Origin: Coraliomargarita sp.
GTDB taxonomy: Bacteria > Verrucomicrobiota > Verrucomicrobiia > Opitutales > UBA953
Assembly (NCBI GenBank): GCA_024638885.1
Contig: JAHEJL010000010.1
Location: 1-64,000, forward strand
Reading direction: 5' to 3'
DNA: 64,000 bases
The position numbers and the translations under genes were made by a program. This document shows positions 37,923-46,969 of this stretch, in pieces (within the stretch, counting starts at the first letter, position 1; every line of letters begins with the position of its first letter). The notes below the pieces were generated by a model. That model was given only the letters and a program-made list of their open reading frames with translations. It was not told the origin of the DNA and did not search any database.

Positions 37923-38963
37923 TTACTCGGCGGCCGTCTCACCCACCTGGAAGCGGGTGAAGCGGACGATCGAGACTTCCTCGCCGACCTTGGTCTTGGC
38001 GGCGGCGATGAGGGCCTGGATCTTCTGTTCCGGATCGCGGAAGTAAGCCTGCTCGAGGAGACAGGAGTCGGCGAAGAACTTGTCCACGCGACCCGAGATG
38101 ATCTTCTCCATGTTGGAGAGCTGGCCCTTCTTGCGGCCTTCGGCGGCGATGACCTGCTTCTCGCCCACGGCGATGCGCTTCTCGAGTTCGGCGATCGCTT
38201 CGGCGTCGTTCGCGGCCTTCTGCTCGACGAGCTGGCCCTTGTAGTCCTCGACGATGCGCTTGGCTTCGTCGATGGCCTTGTCGGCCTCGGACTTGGTGAA
38301 CTCGGCGGCGATTTCGCGCTCCTTGGCGACGACGTCGGCGGAGACGTCTTCGCGGCGGACGAAACGGGCGTTGTTGGCGACGACCTGCATCGCGAGCTGG
38401 CGGGCCAGTTCGGCGACTTCCGGGTTGGCGGCGGCGGCCTGGGTCTTGAGGCCCAGTTCGAGGAGGACGGCGATCTTGGCGCCGGTGTGGACGTACGCGG
38501 AGACGCGACCCACGCCGGTGGCTTCGAACTTCAGGACGCGGGAGACCTTGAGGTTCTCGCCGATCTTGAGCACCTGATCGTTCAGGTAGTCGTTCACCTT
38601 GCGGGACTTGTCGGCGTGGTAAGGCTGCTCGAGGAGACCATCGACGCCGTTGGCGGCGGCCTGGGCGGTGAGTTCCTTGGCGAGCGCGATGAAGTTCTCG
38701 TTCTTGGCGACGAAGTCGGTCTCGCAGTTCAGCTCGAGGAGGGTCGCGGTGCGGCCGTCGGCGGCCACCTGGACGGCGAGGATGCCCTCGCTGGCCTTGC
38801 GGTCAGCCTTCTTGTTGCGCGTCGCGACGCCCTTGATGCGGAGGATCTCGACGGCCTTCTCCATGTCGCCGTTGGCTTCGGTGAGGGCCTTCTTGCAATC
38901 CATCAGACCCGCGCCGGTACGCTGGCGCAGATCGTTGACCGTCTGTGCGGTGATAGCGGACAT
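37923..38963 (-). CDS. tsf: Elongation factor Ts (long form)
   Basis: Nucleotide exchange factor for EF-Tu. The 346-aa protein starts MSAITAQTVNDLRQRTGAGL with the conserved MDCKKAL and the ETDFVAKNENF block at residues 81-91. It is about 60 residues longer than E. coli EF-Ts. The extra part is a charged helical insert (residues ~222-283: EADKAIDEAKRIVEDYKGQL, EAIAELEKRIAVGEKQVIAA) in or next to the coiled-coil domain. Downstream of rpsB by 7 nt, the standard order. Confidence 0.97.
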   Translation of the reverse strand: MSAITAQTVNDLRQRTGAGLMDCKKALTEANGDMEKAVEILRIKGVATRNKKADRKASEGILAVQVAADGRTATLLELNCETDFVAKNENFIALAKELTAQAAANGVDGLLEQPYHADKSRKVNDYLNDQVLKIGENLKVSRVLKFEATGVGRVSAYVHTGAKIAVLLELGLKTQAAAANPEVAELARQLAMQVVANNARFVRREDVSADVVAKEREIAAEFTKSEADKAIDEAKRIVEDYKGQLVEQKAANDAEAIAELEKRIAVGEKQVIAAEGRKKGQLSNMEKIISGRVDKFFADSCLLEQAYFRDPEQKIQALIAAAKTKVGEEVSIVRFTRFQVGETAAE

Positions 38964-38970
38964 GGTCGGA

Positions 38971-39825
38971 TTACTTGGACTTGCGAGGGCTGGGGCGCTT
39001 GGCCGGGGCGGCGCCTTCGACGGCGTCGGAACCTTCGTTGGCCTTCAGCAGCTCTTCGGAGATCTGGACTTCCGGCTGGACGGATTCGCCGGCGTTCTGG
39101 CGGGAGACCGGGGTGACGGTCTTGCGGTCCTGCGAGACGGCCTTGCGGCGGGAGAGACCGTTCTGGACGGCCTGGGTGAGGACTTCGACCACGAGGCGGA
39201 TGGACTTCGCGGCGTCGTCGTTGCCCGGGACGGGGAACTTGAGGAGGGTCGGGTCGGAGTTCGAGTCGCAGAGGCCGATCACGGGGATGCCGAGACGGAC
39301 GGCTTCGTTGACGGCGATCTCTTCGAGCTTGGTGTCGACGACGATCATCGCGGCCGGGAGGTCGCGGTATTCGAGGAGACCTTCGAAGTTACGGGCCATG
39401 CGGGACATCTCGCGCTTCACGGAAGCGGCTTCCTTCTTGTGCATCTTGGCGAGGGAACCGTCCTGCTCCATGCGGAGGTAGGTGCGGTACTTGTCGAGGG
39501 AGCGCTTGATGGTGGCGAAGTTGGTCAGCGTGCCGCCGAGCCAGCGGTTCACGGCGAAGGGCATGCCGGTCGACTTGGCGGCCTGGCGCACGACTTCCTG
39601 AGCCTGGGGCTTGGTCGCGACGAAGAGCACTTCCTTGCCCTTGGCGGCGGTGTCCTCGACGAAGGCGGCCGCGGCGGCGAGGCACGCGTGGGTCTTCTCA
39701 AGGTCGATGATCGAGACACCGTTGCGGTGATCGAAGATGTACGGACGGCTGCGGGGATTCCAGCGACGGGTCTGGTGTCCGAAGTGGACGCCGGCATCGA
39801 GGAGGTCTTTGACTGTGATGTTCAT
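38971..39825 (-). CDS. rpsB: 30S ribosomal protein S2
   Basis: A 284-aa platform protein with MNITVKDLLDAGVHFGHQTR, RWNPRSRPYIFDHRNGVSII and the conserved IPVIGLCDSNSDPTLLKFPV. A C-terminal extension of about 50 residues (TVTPVSRQNAGESVQPEVQI and a basic tail) goes beyond the E. coli form. It precedes tsf, its usual partner. The 228-nt region upstream (to waaA) probably holds the promoter and leader. Confidence 0.97.
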   Translation of the reverse strand: MNITVKDLLDAGVHFGHQTRRWNPRSRPYIFDHRNGVSIIDLEKTHACLAAAAAFVEDTAAKGKEVLFVATKPQAQEVVRQAAKSTGMPFAVNRWLGGTLTNFATIKRSLDKYRTYLRMEQDGSLAKMHKKEAASVKREMSRMARNFEGLLEYRDLPAAMIVVDTKLEEIAVNEAVRLGIPVIGLCDSNSDPTLLKFPVPGNDDAAKSIRLVVEVLTQAVQNGLSRRKAVSQDRKTVTPVSRQNAGESVQPEVQISEELLKANEGSDAVEGAAPAKRPSPRKSK

Positions 39826-40053
39826 GGTATGTTTTGGCTCCGTATCCCTTTTCCTGCAGAAGGAGGGGACTTTGGATCAGGTATGACTGACTGGGTTTTG
39901 GGTTTTATGTCCGAGGCGATCTGCGGTCGCTTCAAACGGTGGAAAGTGGGTTCAAACACCCCGGACCGCCCGGCGCAAGCGGGAAAATCAGCCAAAAGGG
40001 GCTCCTTTGGAACTGACAGACCCCCCGCCCCTCCGCACGGTCGGCGCAACGCG
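39826..40053. other. Divergent spacer between rpsB and waaA
   Basis: No gene is supported. It should hold the rpsB promoter and leader on the minus strand and the waaA promoter on the plus strand. AT-rich TTTGAAG and ACATAAA segments on the minus strand (about 39907-39935) could be promoter pieces but have a poor spacer. A GA-rich AAGGAGGGG (39859-39867 on the plus strand) appears as CCCCTCCTT on the minus strand, so it is not an rpsB Shine-Dalgarno. Confidence 0.4.
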
Positions 40054-41346
40054 ATGTCTTGGGCCTACCGGATACTCTTCCCGCTGCTGCTGATCCCGGC
40101 CCTCCCCTACTACGTCTGGCGGATGCTCCGCCGGGGCGGCTACGGGTCCGGCTTCGCCCAAAGGCTCGGGTTTTTCCCGGAAGTCGGCCCGAAGACCCCC
40201 GGAAAGCGCCGTTTCTGGATCCAGGCGGTCTCCGTGGGCGAAATCGAGGCCATCGGCCCCTTGCTCCGCCAGCTTAAGGCTTCCGGCACGGCTGAGATCA
40301 TCCTGACGACGACCACCAGCACCGGCTACCGCCTCGCCCAGGAACGCTACGGCGACGTCGCGGCACGCATCGGCCTCTTCCCCGCCGACCTCTGGCCCTG
40401 CAGCGCCCTCGCCTGGCGCCGCATCCGCCCCGACGCGGCGATCCTCGTCGAAGGCGAGCTCTGGCCCGAACACCTCGCCCAGGCGCGCGCCCGCGGCGTG
40501 CCGGCCTACCTGGTCAACGGCCGCATCTCCGACAAGTCCTTCGCGCGTCATCGTCGCTTCCGGAAACTTTCCGCCTACGTGCTCGCGCACTTCCGGCTGA
40601 TCGCGGCGGGCAGCGAGGAAGACGTGCGCCGCTTCGGCGAACTGGGCTTCCGCGCGACGCTCACCGGCAACATCAAGTTCGACGTCGCCAGCGACGCGCC
40701 GATGGGCGCCGCCGAACGCGCGCAGCTGCGCGCCGACCTCGGCTTCGGCGCCGACCCGCGCACGGTCGTGCTGCTCGGCTCCTCCACCTGGCAAGGCGAA
40801 GAGACGCTCCTCATCCGCCAGGTGCGCGAACGCCGCGCCGCCGGCCAGGACGTGCGCCTGCTGCTCGTCCCGCGCCACTCCGAACGCCGCGCCGAAGTCG
40901 CCGCCGAAGCCAGCGCCAGCGGGCTCGCCTGGCACCAACGCTCGACCGGCGGACCCGTCGCGCCCGCCGACACGATCATCCACCTCGCCGACACCACCGG
41001 CGAACTGCGCCGCCTCACCCGCGCGGCCGACCTCGCCTTCTGCGGCAAGAGCCTCGCCCCGCACGAAGGCGGCCAGACGCCCATCGAATGCGCCGCCGCC
41101 GGCGTCGCCATCGTCTACGGCCCCCGCATGTCCAACTTCCGCGACATCTGCCGCGGCCTCGAGAAGGCCAAGGCGGCCTGCCGCGCGGAAGACGCCGCCT
41201 CGCTCGAAGCGAAGATCGCCCTGCTCTGCGCGGACGAAGCCACGCGAGCCGAGATGGGCCGCAACGGCGCGACCTGGCATCAGGGCAACCGCGGCGCGAC
41301 CGAGCGCACGCTGGCCCTGCTGCTCGACGGTCAGTCGGCCCGGTAA
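40054..41346 (+). CDS. waaA: 3-deoxy-D-manno-octulosonic acid (Kdo) transferase
   Basis: Transfers Kdo from CMP-Kdo to lipid A at the inner membrane. The 430-aa protein has an N-terminal membrane helix (LFPLLLIPALPYYVWRMLRR), a GT-B fold with RFWIQAVSVGEIEAIGPLL, ILVEGELWPEHLAQARARGV and LIAAGSEEDVRRF. The donor site HEGGQTPIECAAAGVAIVYGP is a variant of the usual HGGHNPLEPAAxGxP. The start MSWAYRILFPLLL at 40054 is the first in-frame ATG fitting the helix. It is proof of a lipid-A-containing outer membrane. The end overlaps the converging trpD by 16 bp. Confidence 0.9.
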   Translation: MSWAYRILFPLLLIPALPYYVWRMLRRGGYGSGFAQRLGFFPEVGPKTPGKRRFWIQAVSVGEIEAIGPLLRQLKASGTAEIILTTTTSTGYRLAQERYGDVAARIGLFPADLWPCSALAWRRIRPDAAILVEGELWPEHLAQARARGVPAYLVNGRISDKSFARHRRFRKLSAYVLAHFRLIAAGSEEDVRRFGELGFRATLTGNIKFDVASDAPMGAAERAQLRADLGFGADPRTVVLLGSSTWQGEETLLIRQVRERRAAGQDVRLLLVPRHSERRAEVAAEASASGLAWHQRSTGGPVAPADTIIHLADTTGELRRLTRAADLAFCGKSLAPHEGGQTPIECAAAGVAIVYGPRMSNFRDICRGLEKAKAACRAEDAASLEAKIALLCADEATRAEMGRNGATWHQGNRGATERTLALLLDGQSAR

Positions 41347-42377
41347 GCCTCGCGGAGACGACGCGCTTCGTCGCGCAGTTCGCCGCCGAGGATGATCTCG
41401 CGCGCACGCCCGGCGCCCGCGGCCGGATCCTTCGCCTGGCCCGCGACCCAGAGGGCGGTGCCGGCGCTGAGGCAGAGGGTGTCCATCAGGCCGTCGGAGA
41501 CGCCGCCGACGAGCAGGTCGCTGAACATCGCGAGGTTCTCCTCGGGCGAGCCGCCGCGGAGGTCGGCGACCGCGCAGGTCTTGAAACCGAAATCACCGGG
41601 CAGCCACACGGCGTCGACCGAAGCCAGTTCGCCGCAGCCGCGGACGCGGACCTCGCCGGCGGTGGTGATCTCATCCATGCCGCCGCCCGCGCGCGAATGC
41701 GTCACGAGGCCGCGCTTCACGCCGAGCTCGCCCAAGGTGGCGGCGAGCGGTTCGACCCAGCGCTCGTCGTAGACGCCGACGACCATGTGCGCCGGGCGCG
41801 CCGGGTTGATGAGCGGCCCCAGCACGTTGAAGACGGTCTTGGTCCCGCTCTCGGCGATCTTCTTGCGCACGCCGAGGACGGCCTTGAACGCCGGGTGGAA
41901 CGCCGGCGCGTAGAGGTAGCAGAAATTCGCCTGGCTCAGGCCGCGGAGCAGCTGCGCGTCCGTGGCGTCGAGCACGACGCCGAGGCCCGCGAGGAAATCG
42001 GCGCTGCCCGACTTCGAGGTGATCGAACGGTTGCCATGCTTGAGCACGGGCACGCCCGCGGCGGCCACGACGAGCCCGCAGGCCGAGGAGATGTTGAAGC
42101 TGCCGGAGCGGTCGCCGCCCGTGCCGACGATGTCGAGGCCGCGCGCGGGCCAGTCGCCGAAGTCGACGCGGCGCGCGAGGTCGCGATACGTCCGCGCGAA
42201 GCCGGTGACCTCGGCGGCGGTCTCGCCCTTGCGCGTCAGCGCGAGCAGGAAGGCCTCCTTGGCGGCGTCGGACACCTGGGCGTCGGTCATCGCCAAGGCC
42301 GCGGCGGCGGCCTCGGCCGGAGCGAGGTCGCGTCCGGCCGACAACGCGGCGGTCAGGGCGGCAAGGTCCGAAGGCAT
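41331..42377 (-). CDS. trpD: Anthranilate phosphoribosyltransferase
   Basis: Tryptophan step two: anthranilate plus PRPP. The 348-aa protein carries the GTGGD motif in DIVGTGGDRSGSFNISSACG, VLKHGNRSITSKSGSADFL and KTVFNVLGPLINPARP. Start MPSDLAALTAALSAGRDL. It stands alone here, not in a trp operon. It converges on waaA and overlaps its end by 16 bp; on the other side it is divergent from the unknown gene at 42457. Confidence 0.95.
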   Translation of the reverse strand: MPSDLAALTAALSAGRDLAPAEAAAAALAMTDAQVSDAAKEAFLLALTRKGETAAEVTGFARTYRDLARRVDFGDWPARGLDIVGTGGDRSGSFNISSACGLVVAAAGVPVLKHGNRSITSKSGSADFLAGLGVVLDATDAQLLRGLSQANFCYLYAPAFHPAFKAVLGVRKKIAESGTKTVFNVLGPLINPARPAHMVVGVYDERWVEPLAATLGELGVKRGLVTHSRAGGGMDEITTAGEVRVRGCGELASVDAVWLPGDFGFKTCAVADLRGGSPEENLAMFSDLLVGGVSDGLMDTLCLSAGTALWVAGQAKDPAAGAGRAREIILGGELRDEARRLREAYRAD

Positions 42378-42456
42378 GCCGGATTAGCCACGGACAGGGC
42401 GGGCGGGACAAGGGCATTTTCGCCACAAGGGGTTTGCAACGGGGGAAAACCACCCA

Positions 42457-43116
42457 ATGATGGACCCTATGGACGATGGCGACCACCCCCAGGGCGACTT
42501 CGACGGATCCGGCAACGCCTCTTGGGGCGAAGCCGACTGGGCCGGCTACCTCCAGCGCAACGACCTCGAGGTCGGCCGCTTCCTTTCCTACTACACCGAG
42601 GTCAAGGACCTGCCGGACCGGCTGGACATCAGCGCCCGCCGGATGGGCTGGGAGAACGCCGACTGGGCGCCCGGCGACGGCCCTGAGGAAGTCAACGACG
42701 CCGAGGACGAAGGCCCCGACCTCCCCTACTGCATCCATCAGCACCCGGTGTATGTCGTCGCCCGCGCGCTCGGCATCCAGCTGACCCATTCCTTCCACCG
42801 CCTCTGCGTCGTGGCCGGACCGCAGCTGTCCGCCCTCGACGCCTCCCAGGTGATGCTCTCCTTCTGGGACGCGCAGCACCAGATGATCATGGCGATCAAC
42901 GCGACCGACACCGGCGACCTGCCGCTGGCCCTCGTGCACATGAAGCGCGCGCTCGCCGCGATCAACTACTCGATCGGCCTCACCGCCGGCCTGCCGAGCG
43001 GCGCGCGCCTTTCCGCCGCCGAAGCGGCCCAGGACATCGAATCGACGCTGTTCGACCTCCGCGAAGTCTGCCTGCGCGTGATGGCCGACTGCCGTTGGGA
43101 CGGAAAGAAGAAGTAA
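42457..43116 (+). CDS. Hypothetical helical protein
   Basis: A 219-aa protein starting MMDPMDDGDHPQGDFDG (tandem ATGs at 42457 and 42460). The first 80 residues are acidic and low in complexity; the rest is helical with GIQLTHSFHRLCVVAGPQLS and a block rich in Ala and Leu. There is no signal peptide or membrane segment. I do not recognise the family. Codon use is normal for the region. It is convergent with hprK, whose stop is 5 nt away. Confidence 0.68.
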   Translation: MMDPMDDGDHPQGDFDGSGNASWGEADWAGYLQRNDLEVGRFLSYYTEVKDLPDRLDISARRMGWENADWAPGDGPEEVNDAEDEGPDLPYCIHQHPVYVVARALGIQLTHSFHRLCVVAGPQLSALDASQVMLSFWDAQHQMIMAINATDTGDLPLALVHMKRALAAINYSIGLTAGLPSGARLSAAEAAQDIESTLFDLREVCLRVMADCRWDGKKK

Positions 43117-43120
43117 GGCC

Positions 43121-44095
43121 TCAGGCCTCGCCCTTCTTGTCCTTCGCCATGAACTCGATGAGGCGGTCGCTGAACTCCTTGGCGGAATCGTGACCCATGC
43201 CGCGGAGGGCCTGCACCATCGCGGCCACTTCGACCAAGCGGGCCATGTCGCGTCCCGGACGCACCGGGATGGTCATGTGCGGCACCTTGCGGCCGAGGAT
43301 CTCGAAGGTCTCGACCTCGAGGCCGGAACGTTCCTCGTCCATGCCGGGCTGCCAGAGGACGAAGGTGACGACGAGGTCCACGCGCTTCTCGCGGCGGACG
43401 GAACGGATGCCGAAGATGGAGGCGACGTTGATGATGCCGATGCCGCGGCATTCCATGTAACCGCGGTTGAGCTCCTTGGAGGTGCCCTGCAGCTCGCGGT
43501 CGCCGATGAGCGTGACGATCACGTAGTCGTCCGCGACGAGGGAGTGTCCGCGCTCGATGAGCGCCAGGGCGCACTCGCTCTTGCCGACGCCGGAGGCGCC
43601 GCGGAGCAGCACGCCGACGCCCTTGATGTCGACGAGCGTGGCATGGAGGTTGGTGCGCGGGGCGAACTTCTCCTCGAGCAGCACCGTGGCTTCGGCCGAG
43701 AAGTCCTTGGACTTGAGCTGCGTGCGGATCAGCGGGACGCGGTGGCGGTCCGAGATGCGGAGCAGGAGGTCGTCGACCGGCAGGCCGCGCGACACCACGA
43801 CGGCGGGGATCTTCTTGAAGAAGACGTCGTTGAGGAGCTTCTCGCGCACCGGCGCGGTCTGGTCGGAAAGGTAGGCCATCTCGCCCGCGCCGAAGAGCTG
43901 CAGGCGCTTATGGGCGAACTCCTTGAAGTAGCCCGTGACCGCCAGCGCGGGTCGGTTGAGCGACTTCTCGGCGATCATGTTGTCGAGGCCCTGCTCGCCG
44001 GCGAGGAGCTCCATCTGGAGCATGTCCTTGAAGGATTCGAAGAACTCGCGGACGGAGACGGATTCCGGGCGGGTATCAGGAGCGGGGTCGGACAT
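43121..44095 (-). CDS. hprK: HPr kinase/phosphorylase
   Basis: Phosphorylates/dephosphorylates HPr at Ser, linking PTS activity to carbon control. The 324-aa protein has Walker A GASGVGKS at residues 166-173, the HPrK signature LVADDYV and [16 protein letters not shown]. The N-terminal domain carries [20 protein letters not shown]. It follows lptB by 4 nt. In non-Firmicute diderms HprK often acts in a reduced phosphotransfer chain near rpoN or lpt genes; no HPr gene is present in this window. Confidence 0.95.
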   Translation of the reverse strand: MSDPAPDTRPESVSVREFFESFKDMLQMELLAGEQGLDNMIAEKSLNRPALAVTGYFKEFAHKRLQLFGAGEMAYLSDQTAPVREKLLNDVFFKKIPAVVVSRGLPVDDLLLRISDRHRVPLIRTQLKSKDFSAEATVLLEEKFAPRTNLHATLVDIKGVGVLLRGASGVGKSECALALIERGHSLVADDYVIVTLIGDRELQGTSKELNRGYMECRGIGIINVASIFGIRSVRREKRVDLVVTFVLWQPGMDEERSGLEVETFEILGRKVPHMTIPVRPGRDMARLVEVAAMVQALRGMGHDSAKEFSDRLIEFMAKDKKGEA

Positions 44096-44099
44096 GGGG

Positions 44100-44840
44100 T
44101 CAGAGTTTGAAGCTTTCGCCGAGGTAGTGACGACGGCTCTCGGGATTGTTCACGATCTCGGCGGGGGTGCCGGAGACAAGCACGCGTCCCTGGTGGATCA
44201 GGTAGGCGCGGTCGACGATCGACAGCGTCTCGCGGACGTTGTGGTCGGTGATGAGGATGCCGATGCCGCGCTCCTTCAGCTTGCGGATGATCGACTGGAC
44301 TTCGGCGACGGAGATCGGGTCCACCCCGCTGAACGGCTCGTCCATCAGCAGGAAGCGCGGCTTGGTGGCGAGCGCGCGGGCGATCTCAAGGCGGCGGCGT
44401 TCGCCGCCGGACAGCGTGAAGGCGGGCTGACGGGCGAGCTTCTCGAGACCGAGCTCGGTGAGCTGCTGGGCGGTGCGGTCGCGGCGCTCGCGTTCGTTGA
44501 GGTCGAGCGTCTCGACGACGGCCATGACGTTCTCCCAGACGGTGAGCTTGCGGAAGACCGAAGCCTCCTGCGGAAGGTAGCCGACGCCGTTACGGGCACG
44601 CTGCCACATGGGCATGCCGGTGACGTTGCGGCCGTCGAGGAAGACGCGGCCATGCGTGGCCGGGATGAGCCCGACCACCATGTAGAAGGTCGTGGTCTTG
44701 CCCGCGCCGTTGGGGCCGAGGAGACCGACGATCTCGCCGGCCTGGAGGGTCAGGCTGACGTCCTGGACGGCGACCTTGGCGTCGTAATGCTTGGCCAGGG
44801 CCTGTGCCCGGATGACGCCCTTCTCACTCGTTTCGGCCAT
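44100..44840 (-). CDS. lptB: LPS export ABC transporter ATP-binding protein LptB
   Basis: Cytosolic ATPase that powers LPS extraction with LptFG. The 246-aa protein has Walker [10 protein letters not shown], the LptB loop [30 protein letters not shown], signature [15 protein letters not shown] and Walker [21 protein letters not shown] carries the switch His. It follows the LptA-like gene by 18 nt and precedes hprK, so these act as an export module. Confidence 0.96.
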   Translation of the reverse strand: MAETSEKGVIRAQALAKHYDAKVAVQDVSLTLQAGEIVGLLGPNGAGKTTTFYMVVGLIPATHGRVFLDGRNVTGMPMWQRARNGVGYLPQEASVFRKLTVWENVMAVVETLDLNERERRDRTAQQLTELGLEKLARQPAFTLSGGERRRLEIARALATKPRFLLMDEPFSGVDPISVAEVQSIIRKLKERGIGILITDHNVRETLSIVDRAYLIHQGRVLVSGTPAEIVNNPESRRHYLGESFKL

Positions 44841-44858
44841 GCGGATAGGAGGAAGCGG

Positions 44859-46931
44859 TCAGCGTCCGTTGTCGAGGTTTTTGACCTCCGGCAAGGTGAA
44901 GTCGCGACCGAGGAAGATCTTCGGGCGCACCACCTGGCCCGGGTTCGCCTCGTCCGGGGCGGAGTCCATCCGCCACGCGCGCGTCTGGGTGTCGTAAGTG
45001 ACTTCCTTCGCCGGCACGCCTTCGTTGCCGAGCTTGTCGACGATGCGCGCATCGCCGACCAAGCGGGCGGTCCCCTTCTCCGGCTGCATCTCGAGGGTGC
45101 GGCCCTTGGCGGTCGTACCGCTCGCGACGACCACGACGTTGCCGCGGCCGACGACCTGGCGCGCGACGAGATGGCCGGCCTTGTCCGGCGCCGCCATGCC
45201 TTCGAGCAGGTCGCAGGTCGCGTCGGTGCCGTCGGCGTCCATCGCGACGGAACCGCGGAGGAAGAACTTCGTGAGCTCGGGCGTGGTGAGGACCTCATGC
45301 GCGTCGGCGACGAACTCGACGTTCTTGCCGCCGGCGGAGGTCAGGAAGAGACGCGGGCGGGTGGCGCCGGCGCCGCCGGACAAGGTGAGCAGGCGCGGAC
45401 GACCGGCCAGGGCGTCCTTGGTCAGGACCTCCTCGATCTGGACCGCAGGCGTCAGGTCGATGCGTTCGGCGGCGCAACGTAGGCCCGGCTGGGCATAACG
45501 GACACGGCCCGAAAGGATGGCCTTGTTGAGTTCGTATTCGGACTTCTTCTTCGGATTCGGCGTCGCGAAGGCGACCATCTGCTCGGACTCCGTGGTGACC
45601 GCGCCGGCGACGTAACGGACGGCCCCGAGCATCTCCACCTGCATCGCGCCGTCTTCGGTGACGACCACGACCTGATTGGCCTCCGCCAGGCCCGGAGCGA
45701 CCCCGCGCTCGCCGGCGGGCAAGCGGATCGCGGCACGGACGCCGGGGCCGGAACGGATCTCGATCCGGTCCTTGAGGGCGTCGGTGCGGATCGAGAAGCC
45801 GGCGGCTTCCAGTCCGCGCGCCTCGCGGATGCGCGGCAGTTCCTCGAGGTCGAGCACGCGCTTCGCACGGTCCCAGCGGGCCTTGCCGGCTTCGAAGTTG
45901 TTACCCTCCAGACGGCCCTTCACGCCGCCGTCGGCGACCAGCACGCTCGTGCCTTCGCGACCTTCGGAAGCGAGCAGGCGACGGGCCGTGAGGTTGGAAG
46001 CCCCCGAAAGATAAGAAGCGTTACCCTGCACCTCGACCTGCGATGAACCCGCGGCGACGTCGCGGCGGATGGAGATCGTCTCACCCGCGAGGTCGGCGGG
46101 GTCCTGCTGCTTACGGCGCAACTGGAGCTTCACCGGCTGGCCATCCCCGGCGAACAGCTGCGTCAGGCCCAGCTTCGGCTGGTGGCGCAGGCGCTGGGCC
46201 GAGCCCTTGAGCTCAGGCTCCTCGAGTTCGACGTGGCCGATCAGTTCGGCGGTCTCGTCCTTCGGGTCGAAGGTCGCGCTGTCGCCACGCAAGGTCTGCT
46301 TGTCGAGCACGCGGACGACGCGGCCGGAAGCGACGACGGAACGGCAGGTGGCGTCGCCGCCGGGACCGTCGCTGACGAGGCATTCGAGCCGCTCGCAGGT
46401 GGTCCGCTCGCCGAAACGCTCGGCCACCACGCCGCCCTGGAAGACCATCAGCGTGCCGCCTTCCACGGGCGAGGCATCCATGCGCGGCGCGCGCAGACGC
46501 AGGCGACGGGACAGCGGCTTGGCGAGATCGAGCTCGGCCACGACATCGGCCAGGATGGCGAAGCTGTCGCCCTTGGAAGTCGAGCGCCAGCTCCAGCCCT
46601 TGCCGGTGAGGCGGAAGGCCGGCGAAGAAGATTGGACCGCGCCGGGGCCTTGGGCGGAGCGTTTGGCGGGGACCATCGTGCCGTTCGGGCTCGTGAAGAC
46701 CGCCCAGGGCTTACCGCCGCGCAAAGACTCGACCTTGATGGCCTCCATCTCCCAGACGCCGGACTCCGCCGTCGGGCGCATGTATTTCGCCGAAGCTTCC
46801 CAGATCTTCTCGGCCTTGTCGTCCTCGGAGAAGCCCGAGAAGGAACCGCCCGCGACCTGCTGGAAAGTCACGTCCTTCTTCTGGGCGAAAGCCTCCACGG
46901 CCAGGCAGAGGCAGAGAAGGAAGGCTCGCAT
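44859..46931 (-). CDS. Giant LptA-like OstA-domain periplasmic protein (possible LptC-LptA fusion)
   Basis: A 690-aa protein with signal peptide (MRAFLLCLCLAVEAFA), far larger than LptA (~185 aa) or LptC (~190). The sequence consists of repeated beta-rich units typical of OstA/LptA jellyrolls, such as DKQTLRGDSATFDPKDETAE (the classic xLxGDxAxYD pattern), EGNNFEAGKARWDRAKR, and TAKGRTLEMQPEKGTARLVG. The N-terminal part (KKDVTFQQVAGGSFSGFSE) could correspond to LptC. It is directly upstream of lptB (18 nt), so it very likely forms or supports the periplasmic bridge for LPS. The number of OstA units cannot be fixed by eye. Confidence 0.82.
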   Translation of the reverse strand: MRAFLLCLCLAVEAFAQKKDVTFQQVAGGSFSGFSEDDKAEKIWEASAKYMRPTAESGVWEMEAIKVESLRGGKPWAVFTSPNGTMVPAKRSAQGPGAVQSSSPAFRLTGKGWSWRSTSKGDSFAILADVVAELDLAKPLSRRLRLRAPRMDASPVEGGTLMVFQGGVVAERFGERTTCERLECLVSDGPGGDATCRSVVASGRVVRVLDKQTLRGDSATFDPKDETAELIGHVELEEPELKGSAQRLRHQPKLGLTQLFAGDGQPVKLQLRRKQQDPADLAGETISIRRDVAAGSSQVEVQGNASYLSGASNLTARRLLASEGREGTSVLVADGGVKGRLEGNNFEAGKARWDRAKRVLDLEELPRIREARGLEAAGFSIRTDALKDRIEIRSGPGVRAAIRLPAGERGVAPGLAEANQVVVVTEDGAMQVEMLGAVRYVAGAVTTESEQMVAFATPNPKKKSEYELNKAILSGRVRYAQPGLRCAAERIDLTPAVQIEEVLTKDALAGRPRLLTLSGGAGATRPRLFLTSAGGKNVEFVADAHEVLTTPELTKFFLRGSVAMDADGTDATCDLLEGMAAPDKAGHLVARQVVGRGNVVVVASGTTAKGRTLEMQPEKGTARLVGDARIVDKLGNEGVPAKEVTYDTQTRAWRMDSAPDEANPGQVVRPKIFLGRDFTLPEVKNLDNGR

Positions 46932-46969
46932 GACGCTATGACAGCCAGCGGCGAGGTCTAATCAAGCGA

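Noticed and set aside
39946..39962. tRNA-like T-loop (gtggg-ttcaaac-acccc)
   Set aside because: Stem pairing is poor, and no acceptor, D or anticodon arm is found around it.
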